A stretch of DNA of 64,000 nt from Massilioclostridium coli (GTDB lineage Bacteria > Bacillota > Clostridia > Oscillospirales > Ruminococcaceae), in contig NZ_FMIZ01000007.1 of the NCBI RefSeq assembly GCF_900095865.1, positions 1,052,530 through 1,116,529 of the forward strand, written 5' to 3'. Positions 26,485 to 35,400 of this stretch are shown here, one piece after another. Both the position numbers and the translations under genes were made by a program. The stretch's first letter is position 1, and each line of letters starts with the position of its first letter. A model generated the notes under the pieces. It made no database searches, had not been told where the DNA came from, and saw only the letters and a program-made list of their open reading frames with translations.

Positions 26485-27912
26485 ATGATGTACAACTACG
26501 ACCCAAAATCATTAAAAGCAGAAGAATTTATCAACCACGAGGAGATTCTGGCATCTTTACAATATGCGGATGAAAACAAAGACAACCTGGAGTTAGTAGA
26601 TCAAATTCTGGATAAAGCGGAACTGCGTAAAGGGCTTTCCCATAGAGAAGCATCTGTATTGCTTGCGTGTGAGGACCCAGAACGAATTGACCGGATGTAC
26701 AAGCTAGCGCACCAAATCAAGCTGGATTTTTATGGCAACCGCATTGTTATGTTTGCCCCATTGTACTTATCTAACTACTGTGTCAATGGTTGTGTATACT
26801 GCCCTTACCATGCTAAAAACAAGCACATTGCCCGTAAAAAGCTGACCCAAGAGGAAATTGTAAAGGAAGTAACCGCTTTACAGGATATGGGACATAAACG
26901 TTTGGCAATTGAGGCTGGAGAAGACCCAGTGAACAACCCAATTGAATATATTTTGGAATGTATCAAAACCATTTATTCCATCAAGCATAAAAATGGTGCG
27001 ATTCGCCGTGTTAATGTAAACATTGCGGCAACTACAGTGGAAAACTACCGTAAACTGAAAGAAGCTGGAATTGGAACCTATATTTTATTCCAGGAAACCT
27101 ACCATAAAGAAAGCTATGAACAGCTCCATCCAACAGGTCCAAAACACAATTACGCATACCACACCGAGGCCATGGACCGCGCGATGGAAGGTGGGATTGA
27201 CGATGTTGGCTTAGGGGTATTGTTCGGACTAGAACTTTACCGGTACGAATTTGCCGGCTTGCTCATGCACGCGGAACATCTGGAAGCTGTCCACGGGGTT
27301 GGCCCACACACCATCAGCGTACCAAGGATCAAACATGCGGATGATATTGACCCTTCTGCGTTTGACAACAGTATTAGTGATGATATTTTCGCAAAAATTT
27401 GCGCTTTAATCCGTATTGCGGTTCCATATACCGGAATGATTATTTCCACCAGAGAAAGCCAGTCTGTCCGTGAAAAGGTCCTGCCTTTGGGTGTTTCCCA
27501 AATCAGCGGTGCTTCCCGTACCAGTGTGGGCGGCTACTGCGAACCAGAACCAGAAGAAGAAAATTCTGCCCAGTTTGATGTCAGCGACAATCGAACTTTG
27601 GATGAAGTAGTAAATTGGCTGATGCGTTTAGGATATATTCCAAGTTTTTGTACTGCATGCTACCGGGAAGGCAGAACTGGCGACCGGTTTATGAGTTTGT
27701 GTAAGAACGGGCAGATTTTAAACTGCTGCCATCCAAACGCTTTAATGACGTTAAAAGAATATTTGGAGGACTACGCAAGCGAGGACACTAGAAAAATTGG
27801 AGAAGCCCTGATTGAGCAGGAATTGAAAAAAATACCAAACCCAAAAGTACAAAAAATCGCTTATGAACACATCCATGATATTGCAGATGGCAAGAGGGAT
27901 TTTCGTTTCTAA
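26485..27912 (+). CDS. hydG: [FeFe]-hydrogenase H-cluster radical SAM maturase HydG
   Basis: 475-residue tyrosine lyase that generates CO and cyanide ligands on an Fe-cysteine synthon. N-terminal cluster motif CVNGCVYCPY near residue 96, and the C-terminal auxiliary cluster cysteines FCTACYREGRTG and CCHPNAL. GAGAGG lies 7 bases before ATG 26485; an ATG at 26479 overlaps this region. Between hydE and hydF. Confidence 0.97.
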   Translation: MMYNYDPKSLKAEEFINHEEILASLQYADENKDNLELVDQILDKAELRKGLSHREASVLLACEDPERIDRMYKLAHQIKLDFYGNRIVMFAPLYLSNYCVNGCVYCPYHAKNKHIARKKLTQEEIVKEVTALQDMGHKRLAIEAGEDPVNNPIEYILECIKTIYSIKHKNGAIRRVNVNIAATTVENYRKLKEAGIGTYILFQETYHKESYEQLHPTGPKHNYAYHTEAMDRAMEGGIDDVGLGVLFGLELYRYEFAGLLMHAEHLEAVHGVGPHTISVPRIKHADDIDPSAFDNSISDDIFAKICALIRIAVPYTGMIISTRESQSVREKVLPLGVSQISGASRTSVGGYCEPEPEEENSAQFDVSDNRTLDEVVNWLMRLGYIPSFCTACYREGRTGDRFMSLCKNGQILNCCHPNALMTLKEYLEDYASEDTRKIGEALIEQELKKIPNPKVQKIAYEHIHDIADGKRDFRF

Positions 27913-27921
27913 GGAGGATTT

Positions 27922-29121
27922 ATGGCAGAAAATTTAAACCAAACTCCCAATGCTAACCGGCTCCACATCGGATTTTTCGGCAAGCGGAATAGTGGAAAAT
28001 CCTCTTTAATTAACCAGTTTGTCTGTCAGGAGGTTTCGATTGTATCCGATTACGCCGGAACAACCACTGACCCTGTTTACAAAGCAATGGAAATCAACCC
28101 ATTAGGGGCTTGCGTCATCATTGATACCGCAGGGTTTGACGATGTGGGAGAACTGGGCGAAATCCGGGTAGAAAAAACCAAGTTAGCTGCTGAAAAAACA
28201 GAACTAGCGGTGATTGTCTGTTCGGATACAGAATTATCCGGTGAATTAAACTGGTATACATATTTTAAAAAGAAAAATACCCCCGTCCTGTTTGTAGTAA
28301 ATAAAGTAGATGTCCAGGATGGGGCTGGGATTGCAGAAGCCATTCAAAATGAAACCGGGCTTTCCCCTCTTTTGGTCAGCGCGAAAACAGGTCAAGGGAT
28401 CGAACAGTTAAAACCTGCGTTGGCAAGGCTTCTGCCAGAAGATTATGGTGCAAAGGATATTACTGGTTCTTTGGTACAGCAAGGCGACCTTGTCTTACTG
28501 GTAATGCCACAGGATATCCAAGCCCCAAAAGGCAGATTGATTCTGCCCCAGGTACAGACAATCCGGGAATTGTTGGACAAAAAAGCCTTGGTGATGAGTG
28601 TTACCACCGACCAACTGGACGCTGCTTTGGCAAGCCTGCAATCCCCTCCGAAGCTGATAATTACGGATTCCCAGGTATTCCGGTATGTGTACGAACGTAA
28701 ACCCCAAAAATCTCTACTCACCTCTTTTTCCGTTTTATTTGCCGCACATAAAGGGGATATCCAGTATTATTTAGAAGGAGCAAAAGCAATTGGTAAATTA
28801 ACCGAATCCTCTAAAGTGTTGATTGCGGAATGCTGTACCCATGCACCCTTATCCGAAGATATTGGACGAGTAAAGATACCAAATCTACTGCGCAAACGAT
28901 TTGGACAAGGGTTAGATATCCAGATGGTCAGCGGGACAGATTTCCCTCAGGACTTAACGCCTTATGATTTGATTATCCAGTGTGGTGCCTGCATGTTTAA
29001 CCGGAAATATGTGCTTTCTCGGATTGACCGTGCCAAAAAGCAGGATATCCCTATGACTAACTACGGGGTTACCATCGCTTATTTAACAGGCATTTTAGAT
29101 GATATTACCATCCCAGAATAA
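27922..29121 (+). CDS. hydF: [FeFe]-hydrogenase maturation GTPase HydF
   Basis: 399-residue scaffold/carrier that receives the diiron precluster and delivers it to HydA. G1 GKRNSGKSSLI near residue 20, G3 DTAGFDDVG, G4 NKVD, then a dimerisation region and a C-terminal cluster site: cysteine in ECCTHAPLSEDIGRVK, and CGACMFNRKYV. AAGGAGG 5 bases before ATG. Last gene of the operon. The hydrogenase structural gene is not in this window. Confidence 0.96.
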   Translation: MAENLNQTPNANRLHIGFFGKRNSGKSSLINQFVCQEVSIVSDYAGTTTDPVYKAMEINPLGACVIIDTAGFDDVGELGEIRVEKTKLAAEKTELAVIVCSDTELSGELNWYTYFKKKNTPVLFVVNKVDVQDGAGIAEAIQNETGLSPLLVSAKTGQGIEQLKPALARLLPEDYGAKDITGSLVQQGDLVLLVMPQDIQAPKGRLILPQVQTIRELLDKKALVMSVTTDQLDAALASLQSPPKLIITDSQVFRYVYERKPQKSLLTSFSVLFAAHKGDIQYYLEGAKAIGKLTESSKVLIAECCTHAPLSEDIGRVKIPNLLRKRFGQGLDIQMVSGTDFPQDLTPYDLIIQCGACMFNRKYVLSRIDRAKKQDIPMTNYGVTIAYLTGILDDITIPE

Positions 29122-29190
29122 GATTGCTTAATAGCTGTACATTATTTCCTCAGTACGATAATAGAAACATTAAAATTGAGGAAAATGGAT

Positions 29191-29497
29191 ATGTTAGTGA
29201 AGTTTAATGAGATAAAGGGAATGTCTGTGCAGGGAATAAATAATGAAACAGATATGATGGGTTGCTGTGGAAGAACAGAAAAAATGATTTCTTGTTTCAT
29301 TCATGTAGACGGTTCAATCGGCTTGCATAAACATGAAACAAGTGACGACTATGTATTATTTAGAAGTGGGAAAAAGCCATTTGTGATGGCAGAGAGGAAA
29401 TTTTAAGTGAGAGAACTTGTCATATTTGTAATAAGGACTCTGAACATAACATGGAAATAAAGATTTCGTTATCCTCACAATTGTTGTAGAGAGATAA
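29191..29497 (+). pseudogene. Cupin-domain protein, broken by two frameshifts
   Basis: The first frame gives MLVKFNEIKGMSVQG... and the cupin strand SIGLHKHETSDDYVLFRSG, then derails and stops at 29404-29406. In the next frame the fold continues as CDGREEILSERTCHICNKD and SEHNM, then needs a second shift to GNKDFVILTIVVER and a stop at 29495-29497. Both joins need one missing base, and with both restored the gene is 309 bases, a normal 102-residue small cupin. Breakpoints are near 29372 (after an A5 run) and near 29450. I read this by hand; it is either decay or assembly error, and two independent shifts favour decay. Confidence 0.75.
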
Positions 29498-29760
29498 CGA
29501 AATGGATGACAAATTTGTAACAGTTTCTTTTAGGATAATGTTTGCTGTTGTTATTGAGATTTCTGTTTTGATCAGGGTAAGTCAATAGATTTGAAACCAT
29601 TGTTCTTTTTCAATGATTACACAAATAACCATTTTCGATAAGCGCGTTCAAGCGCAATCTATCCCAGTTAAATTTTTCGTTCCAATGAGACAAATAAATG
29701 TAGTTTGCTTATAACAAAAAGCATATCAAGTAAAATAATCAATACGCTGTGGGATATATG
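29498..29760. other. Intergenic, possible relic
   Basis: No intact gene. On the minus strand a 32-codon open stretch (about 29613-29710; contains NYIYLSHWNEKFNWDRLR) reads like coding remains but has no start or recognised family. It lies just beyond the terminator at 29761-29796. Confidence 0.4.
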
Positions 29761-29796
29761 AAAAAAGTACGATACCAATTGGCATCGTACTTTTTT
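29761..29796 (-). terminator. Intrinsic terminator, copy A of a repeated hairpin
   Basis: AAAAAAGTACGAT / ATCGTACTTTTTT around ACCAATTGGC. Ends the immunity-like genes 29823-30779. Shares its loop and most of its stem with the hairpin at 30913-30948. Confidence 0.85.
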
Positions 29797-29822
29797 GTCA
29801 AATATTCAGTATATCTACTTTT

Positions 29823-30284
29823 TTAAACAAAGGTAGGCTTTATCCAGATGGAATTTATATTGTTATTTTCGATCATAGCAATCGTATTGTTTGCAAATAG
29901 GACTGCACTATCTTCGCAAAAATCATTTGGATTTCCGATACAAACCCAACCTGTATCCGGGTTAAAATATGTCTGCCAATTTGTAGCATACTGAATTCCA
30001 GTACCTGTTTGATAATTTTGGTCAGGTAGTATGAATAAATTCCCTGGTTGAGCCTTTGGAACGATGAGATTTTTTCTAATCCAATTCATTTGAGGATTTA
30101 GTCCTGTTAATTGGAGCGCTTTTTTCGTTTGTAAATTCACATCCAAACTATTATATCCATTTCTAATTAGAATGGAAAAGTTTACATCATTCCATGGCTC
30201 ATAAAAAAATGAATTCTCATTTTTGATATACTGTGCTTCGCCAGATAAAATATCGTCCTTATGAACAAATGTAACTGTTATCAT
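29823..30284 (-). CDS. Hypothetical protein in immunity-like cluster
   Basis: 153 residues, MITVTFVHKDDILSGEAQ..., no signal peptide or membrane segment, aromatic- and Asn-rich. I recognise no family. GGAG lies 6 bases before ATG 30284. It is last of three close minus-strand genes (gap 42 bases to the previous) and ends at terminator copy A. Given its neighbours it could be an immunity protein, but nothing in the sequence itself shows that. Confidence 0.6.
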   Translation of the reverse strand: MITVTFVHKDDILSGEAQYIKNENSFFYEPWNDVNFSILIRNGYNSLDVNLQTKKALQLTGLNPQMNWIRKNLIVPKAQPGNLFILPDQNYQTGTGIQYATNWQTYFNPDTGWVCIGNPNDFCEDSAVLFANNTIAMIENNNINSIWIKPTFV

Positions 30285-30326
30285 CGCTTGCTCCGAAAAA
30301 GAAATATACATTCTTTTATAACATAC

Positions 30327-30548
30327 TTACCATTCATAAGTAAAGAATCCTTCTGTCCAATTATCCTCATCCAATCGATATTCATCAATATTAAAATCAT
30401 CTGGATGATCGATAAATTTAGGGTGTTTTTTAAATTTTTCTAAAGCCTGTTCCGCTTTTTCTCTGGTAGAATATACCGCAATATCTGTTGCGATATCATC
30501 GCCATCTTCATCTTTATAAAAATGTGTTAATTCGAAAATTGACTTCAT
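30327..30548 (-). CDS. Small acidic DUF7336-like protein, paralogue of 30561
   Basis: 73 residues, acidic. The pattern YSTREKAEQALEKFKKHP then FIDHPDDFNIDEYRLDEDN and the ending WTEGFFTYEW resemble a widespread small-protein group I know as DUF7336. The next gene upstream shares YSTRE-x-AE, IDYPDDF and EYEMD, so the two are tandem paralogues. AGGAGG 8 bases upstream. Immunity or antitoxin role is inferred from position only. Confidence 0.7.
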   Translation of the reverse strand: MKSIFELTHFYKDEDGDDIATDIAVYSTREKAEQALEKFKKHPKFIDHPDDFNIDEYRLDEDNWTEGFFTYEW

Positions 30549-30560
30549 AGTGTCTTCCTC

Positions 30561-30779
30561 CTATATAAAATCAAAATCATCAAAATCCATTTCGTATTCT
30601 ACAATCACAAAATCATCCGGATAATCTATAAAACCCTCAATTATTTTATATTTCTCTATCGTTTTCTCTGCATTTTCTCTAGTAGAATAGTATCCTATTG
30701 TTTTACCACAATAAATCCATTTTTGTTCTTTATTATCGTACTCTACTTTTCGTTGATGCGTTAATTGATATACAAACAT
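30561..30779 (-). CDS. Small acidic DUF7336-like protein, paralogue of 30327
   Basis: 72 residues, MFVYQLTHQRKVEYDNKEQ..., with YYSTRENAEKTIEKYK and FIDYPDDFVIVEYEMD. GGAGGGG lies 7 bases before ATG. Its start follows 11 bases after the stop of a toxin-like relic (30790-30913). That spacing is typical of a toxin-immunity junction and supports calling it an immunity gene. Confidence 0.7.
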   Translation of the reverse strand: MFVYQLTHQRKVEYDNKEQKWIYCGKTIGYYSTRENAEKTIEKYKIIEGFIDYPDDFVIVEYEMDFDDFDFI

Positions 30780-30789
30780 GAAACCCCTC

Positions 30790-30913
30790 CTATTTTAAAC
30801 CTAAAGTTCTATACGCCCATTTTTTTATTTTACTATATTCTGAGCCTGCACCTTTACCAATATTTTTCACTTAAGATTCTATTTGTAAAGTCTTGCGCTA
30901 ATTCACCAGAATA
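30790..30913 (-). pseudogene. Relic of a polymorphic-toxin C-terminus (relic 3)
   Basis: Minus-strand codons read YSGELAQDFTNRILSE, then after a one-base shift in an A5 run NIGKGAGSEYSKIKKWAYR and TLGLK-stop. The SEYSKIKKW ending resembles the extreme C-terminus of nuclease-type polymorphic toxins (from memory, not searched). Nothing upstream continues it: the terminator at 30913-30948 abuts its beginning. It is 41 codons once corrected. Confidence 0.5.
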
Positions 30914-30948
30914 ACAAAGTACTATACCAATTGGCATAGTACTTTGTT
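30913..30948 (-). terminator. Intrinsic-type hairpin, copy B of a repeated terminator
   Basis: AACAAAGTACTAT / ATAGTACTTTGTT around ACCAATTGGC, 8 bases after the stop of the gene at 30956. Compared with copy A, paired stem positions changed together (G-C to T-A), so pairing is preserved. Its T tail is weaker than in copy A. Confidence 0.7.
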
Positions 30949-30955
30949 ACTAATT

Positions 30956-31396
30956 TTAATATTCACTCATTGCCTTTCTAAATTTTTTATCATCCGATGA
31001 ATATCCCTGTAATACACCTAACATATGGCAAAAATCAGTTGCAATTTCATAATGGCTTATGATAAATAAAATCTCGTCATTCTCTTTAAATCCATTTTGG
31101 AAAACCCAAAAATATGGAATAGAACAGTCAGATACTTGAAAAAGACTACTTGGTATCCAATCCGGTGGACAAGCTTCCTCATACGATATTAAATAGTACA
31201 TAATATGATCATGAACCATTATTCCATATACTGTATATTCCGCACCAACAAATAAAGGATATTCTACTCCTCCATCTACACCAGTACCAAAACTGAAAGT
31301 AACAAAATAATCAATATTCTTTGGAACAGAGTATGGCTTTATAAAACAAGGCACAGTATCGGTTATATGTTTTTTTGTAACACATTTTACTTTCAT
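30956..31396 (-). CDS. Probable immunity protein, unknown family
   Basis: 146 residues, soluble, rich in aromatic residues (YTVYGIMVHDHIMYYLISYE, PPDWIPSSLFQVSD). AAAGGA 8 bases before ATG 31396. It starts 12 bases after the stop of toxin-like relic 1 and is followed by terminator copy B, so relic plus gene plus terminator forms one unit. No family recognised; immunity is inferred from that arrangement. Confidence 0.6.
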   Translation of the reverse strand: MKVKCVTKKHITDTVPCFIKPYSVPKNIDYFVTFSFGTGVDGGVEYPLFVGAEYTVYGIMVHDHIMYYLISYEEACPPDWIPSSLFQVSDCSIPYFWVFQNGFKENDEILFIISHYEIATDFCHMLGVLQGYSSDDKKFRKAMSEY

Positions 31397-31408
31397 GATA
31401 TAATTCCT

Positions 31409-31662
31409 TTACTTTAATTTAAAATCAGCAAATTTACCGGTTCTGGTATTATATACAAAATGAATTATCACTTTTGAGTCATCTGGTGTGTTATAAGATT
31501 TGTTACATTTTAATCCATCCTTTAGTTGCTTTCTATCTTGAATCTTGAATAATAATAATTACCTTGTAAATGTTCTACGTTTTTCAAAGGATTGGACTTT
31601 ACTTCTGTCATAAATAGTTGTTCATATAAATTTTTAGCTGTAGTTTTTCTTATATTTAGATC
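31409..31662 (-). pseudogene. Relic of a polymorphic-toxin C-terminus (relic 1)
   Basis: Two overlapping minus-strand frames read KTTAKNLYEQLFMTEVKSNP then LKNVEHLQGNYYYSRFK, followed after a frameshift by DRKQLKDGLKCNKSYN and VIIHFVYNTRTGKFADFKLK-stop. The closing IHF-x-YNT-x-TG-x-x-x-DFK pattern is typical of secreted polymorphic toxin endings (from memory). It is truncated at its 5' side by a TGA in frame at 31663-31665. Between here and 31801 only short inverted repeats are seen. Confidence 0.55.
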
Positions 31663-31801
31663 TCATCTCCAATATCTTTTATAATACATACTCTCTACTT
31701 TCGATTGGATAATGCGATATACCCCTAGAAGGGAGAATCTATCCGAAAACTTATGCTTTTAGATGATTCTCTACTGAAAGAATAATGATATATTTACTTC
31801 A

Positions 31802-32264
31802 TCAAATATTGTTAAATGCAATTTTATGTTCTTTCAGAAACGCAAGATCTTGTTTCGTTGGATTTTGCATAAAAGATAGTTTTTCATGTGTTACTGTTGC
31901 AAACCATAATTTATCATTGCGATAAAAACAAATATCTTCTGGTACATCATCGTCTGATGTGATAAAAAGATTTGGTATTTTTAAAAGTTCTTTGCGGCTT
32001 TCTTTACAACAACGGCAAATTATCATTATTTGATGTCTCAGTTGTCCTAAAAAATCGACTGGCCAGTCTTTTTTTTTCAAAAATAAATTGAGTAGCATAA
32101 GGAGTAATCTGATTACAGTATTTATAAATTGGAGGGTTTTGAGAATATGGCTTTTGAATTAATACAGTAATCGAAAAATTATCTGAAAATTTAGAAAGGA
32201 ATTCAATAAGAATTTGTTCGTTCTGAATTATGTCATTATAATTTATATTGATTTTATGAAACAT
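31802..32264 (-). pseudogene. Immunity-like gene interrupted at an A9 tract
   Basis: Starts MFHKININYNDIIQNEQILI with the ATG inside the end of relic 2, and runs to FIFEKK at an A9 homopolymer (32069-32077, T9 on the plus strand). Removing one A continues as DWPVDFLGQLRHQIMIICR and ends at 31802, a 153-residue protein. The unshifted frame stops at 32004. It could be decayed, phase-variable by slippage, or a homopolymer sequencing error. No family recognised. Confidence 0.65.
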
Positions 32265-32412
32265 AGAGTCTATATCCTTCTATTCGTCTTCCACCCTCTA
32301 TAACATGATAATGCCGCCAATAACCCGCACCATATGCTGGATCTCGTACAGGTACTTCAACTACCCATGTAGTTGAAGTATATCCATGTACATTTAAACC
32401 AATATCTATGCT
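32254..32412 (-). pseudogene. Relic of a polymorphic-toxin C-terminus (relic 2)
   Basis: 52 in-frame codons reading SIDIGLNVHGYTSTTWVVEV, PVRDPAYGAGYW, RHYHVIEGGRRIEGYRLYVS-stop. The stop lies 11 bases inside the following immunity-like gene, a classic toxin/immunity overlap. Upstream a TAA blocks the frame, though a shifted frame (YQMIWYIVKA) continues to the stop of the large glycosidase gene at 32456. No start codon, so it is a fragment. Confidence 0.55.
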
Positions 32413-32455
32413 TTAACAATATACCATATCATTTGGTAATCAATCGGTATAGCAA

Positions 32456-35400
32456 TTATTTTTTCTTACGGGAGAGAACCAGTACAACTCCTGCAACTGC
32501 CAATGTTGCGATTCCAACAATTGGTACAAAATCGCCTGTTTTGGCTGCATTTGCTTTTGGTGTGGTAGATTCCTGTCCAGTTTGAGTAGCTATATCATTC
32601 GTGGATGAAGTCATTTCTTCTGGAACAGTTCCATCTACTGTTACTAACTGATCCATTGCAGCCTGCACAGATTGTACTGCTGCGTCTACTTCTTCCTGAG
32701 TTGCGTTTTCATTTTCCAGTACCATTTTTGCTTCATTTATCGCTATTGTCAATATATTGTAAGATTCTGCTGTATATGTAGTTGCATCAATGTTATTTGC
32801 TTTTGCAAGAACATCTTCCAAAATAGATTTGTCTGCTTTGAACCGTAAATTCAGCATTGCGTTTAACAGATTATCCGCTACATCATTGATTTCCTCCTGC
32901 ATGGCATCCCCATCTTGGTATACCCTTTGGGCTGTTTCCAGTGCTGTGGTAAACTCTGCTTGACCTGCTTCTACATATTTACTCAGGTCAATTTTTTTCG
33001 CTACTTCAATTAAACTAGCTAAACTTTCTTTATCCCCAGCTATAAAACCTAATTTATGAATTTCATTCAGCAATGTTTTCCATGCTTGATCAATTACTTC
33101 TTGACTTGCATTTTCATTTACTGCTACTGTTTTGGCATTTTCCAGTGCTGTATCAAAGGATTTTTGTACGCTTTCAATGGCATTATCATATTCCCCGCTT
33201 GCTTTGGCATTTTCTGCATAAGCAATAATAGCATTCAAAACTGTTTTGTCCCCAGATGGAACCATACGGTTATCCACATAAACATTTAATTCCGCACAAC
33301 TTGCATATCCACCTACTGCTTCTAACGCTGTTAAACGAATCGCTGTTACTTTTGTTGGTTTTATTGTAATCGATTGGGTATCATTATTGCCTGGCCAATT
33401 TCCTTTTGATAATACTTCCCAATTTCCATCCTGTAACAATCCTTCTAACTGATATTTTTGAATAATACCATTTTTACTATCCTTATCAGTACGTGGTATA
33501 TAAACAACTTGGAAAATATTTTCTGGCTGTTGGAACTGTAAGGTTAAACTTTGTGGCAAAACTGGACCACTTGTTTTATAGTTGGTATGCCAAATTGTAG
33601 TAGGGTTATCATCAATTGCAAAAGATGCTGGACCGTTAATGAAATCTGGAGGATTTGTTTCACTAGTAGCACTAGCTGTCATTTCAGAATGCGGTAATAA
33701 CGTACCTTGTGTTACATTTAAGCGCAAAGAATGATCTGTATTCATAATAATTTGTTGTGTTGGATTTTCCTGATAAATGTCTCCTTCCCAATTTGAAAAA
33801 GAATAAAAATCATCTTGAATTGGTTCTACAGTTACTTTAGTACCTTGTTTAAATTCTTCTGTATACGGTAAGGTAACCTGTTTATTGTTTACTTTTACTG
33901 GAACACCTTTAGCGCCATCTACTGCAAGTGTATAGTTTTCTTTTTGGTTTAACGTATTATTAAGTACAATTTCAGATAATTGTAGGTAATACACAGTGGG
34001 ATTATCAAATACAGCTTTTCCTAGTTTTGTTGTTGCAATTTTTATATATCGAGCTGTATATATTTCGTCCCACAATACAGTAAATGGGGAACCTTTTTCT
34101 GGTTGTATGTCAACTGCAGTATAGATTGTTTTAAATTCTTCCTCTTGCTCACCCTTAATTGAAATTGTAAAATCTTTGGGGAATGATGCAATTGTACCAT
34201 CTTCAGCTAAACAATCCGTTCTTGGATAAAGCTTTATCTGATTAAATTGTTGGTTAGACCCTAAATCCAACTGAATTTCTATTGGTTGTTCCGCAACATT
34301 TTGAGAGGATAAGCCATTGCTTGTAAAACCATTTGCACCTTTTTGGTTCGGATATTGATAAATTCCATCTGTAAGGTTTTGAGGCATCCAATCTGGGTCA
34401 ATTAACATTTGGTTATTAGAAGTTACTGTTGCACCTAATGCTAAATTTTCAATGCCACTGTAGGCGTGTTCAACGATTAAATTTGTATGTTCCTGTGGTG
34501 TGATATGGATGGTTTCTTTATCCGATTGAATATCTCCATTCCATTGATAAAATGTATATTCATTGTTTAAATTTGGAATGATTTGCAATTGAATTTCTTC
34601 TCCTGGAAAAATTAATTGTTGATAAGGCAAAGAAACAGGAGTTTTACCATTTATAGAAATTTGATCTGAAATAGATGCCATATCTGATGTAATAGAAAGA
34701 ACTTTTGAAGAGGAACTGTATAACTCTACCTCCCCTACTGCCATATAGAATTTTCCATCATCCATTTGGCTAAGTTCACTGCTTGTTATACGAATAAACT
34801 GAAGTTGTTTTGGCTGTTCTAATTCCAAAATATATGGTAAAGAAGGATTGTGTCCTGAAACATTTTGAATGACTTCCCAATCTTTATTGTTATTCGAGAC
34901 TTCTATTGTAAAACTTTGTGGTAATCCCTGGCTGCTGGATGGATAAATAGAAACTATATCAATTGGGCAGATGTTATCAAAACCAATACCTACCCATTGT
35001 GAATTGTTAGAGGTTTCTTGAGATTCTGAGAACCACCCATTTGTTCGATTTCCATCATTTATGCCAGTATAATTTCCACTGGAAGAAATTCCAATTCCCG
35101 ATGAAGCTATATTAAACCGGTCAGAAATTATCTGTACTGGGGTAGAACTGATTTCAGTTGAATTTAAGTGGAAACGTTCATAGATTGGTGTTAATGTTCT
35201 TTCAGAAAAAGGTAGATTTTGTTCCGCAATATTTTGTTGGTTTTGGAACCATCCCAATTCTACAAAACCTTTTGAATAGATCAAACCGGAAATATGTCCA
35301 TTTTGTTCTTTTGTATTGTGAAAAACAACAGGCAAATCAAACTGGAATGATATTTTTGTACCTTTTTTTACAGATAAATTGAGGTGGATAAATCCATTTT

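Noticed and set aside
32004-32264. Programmed frameshift of an IS transposase at the A9 tract
   Set aside because: The tract could be slippery, but neither side encodes transposase motifs and no inverted ends or target duplication are visible.
29823-32412. Prophage or integrative element carrying the immunity-like genes
   Set aside because: No integrase, att repeats, tRNA gene or phage structural genes are present near the cluster.
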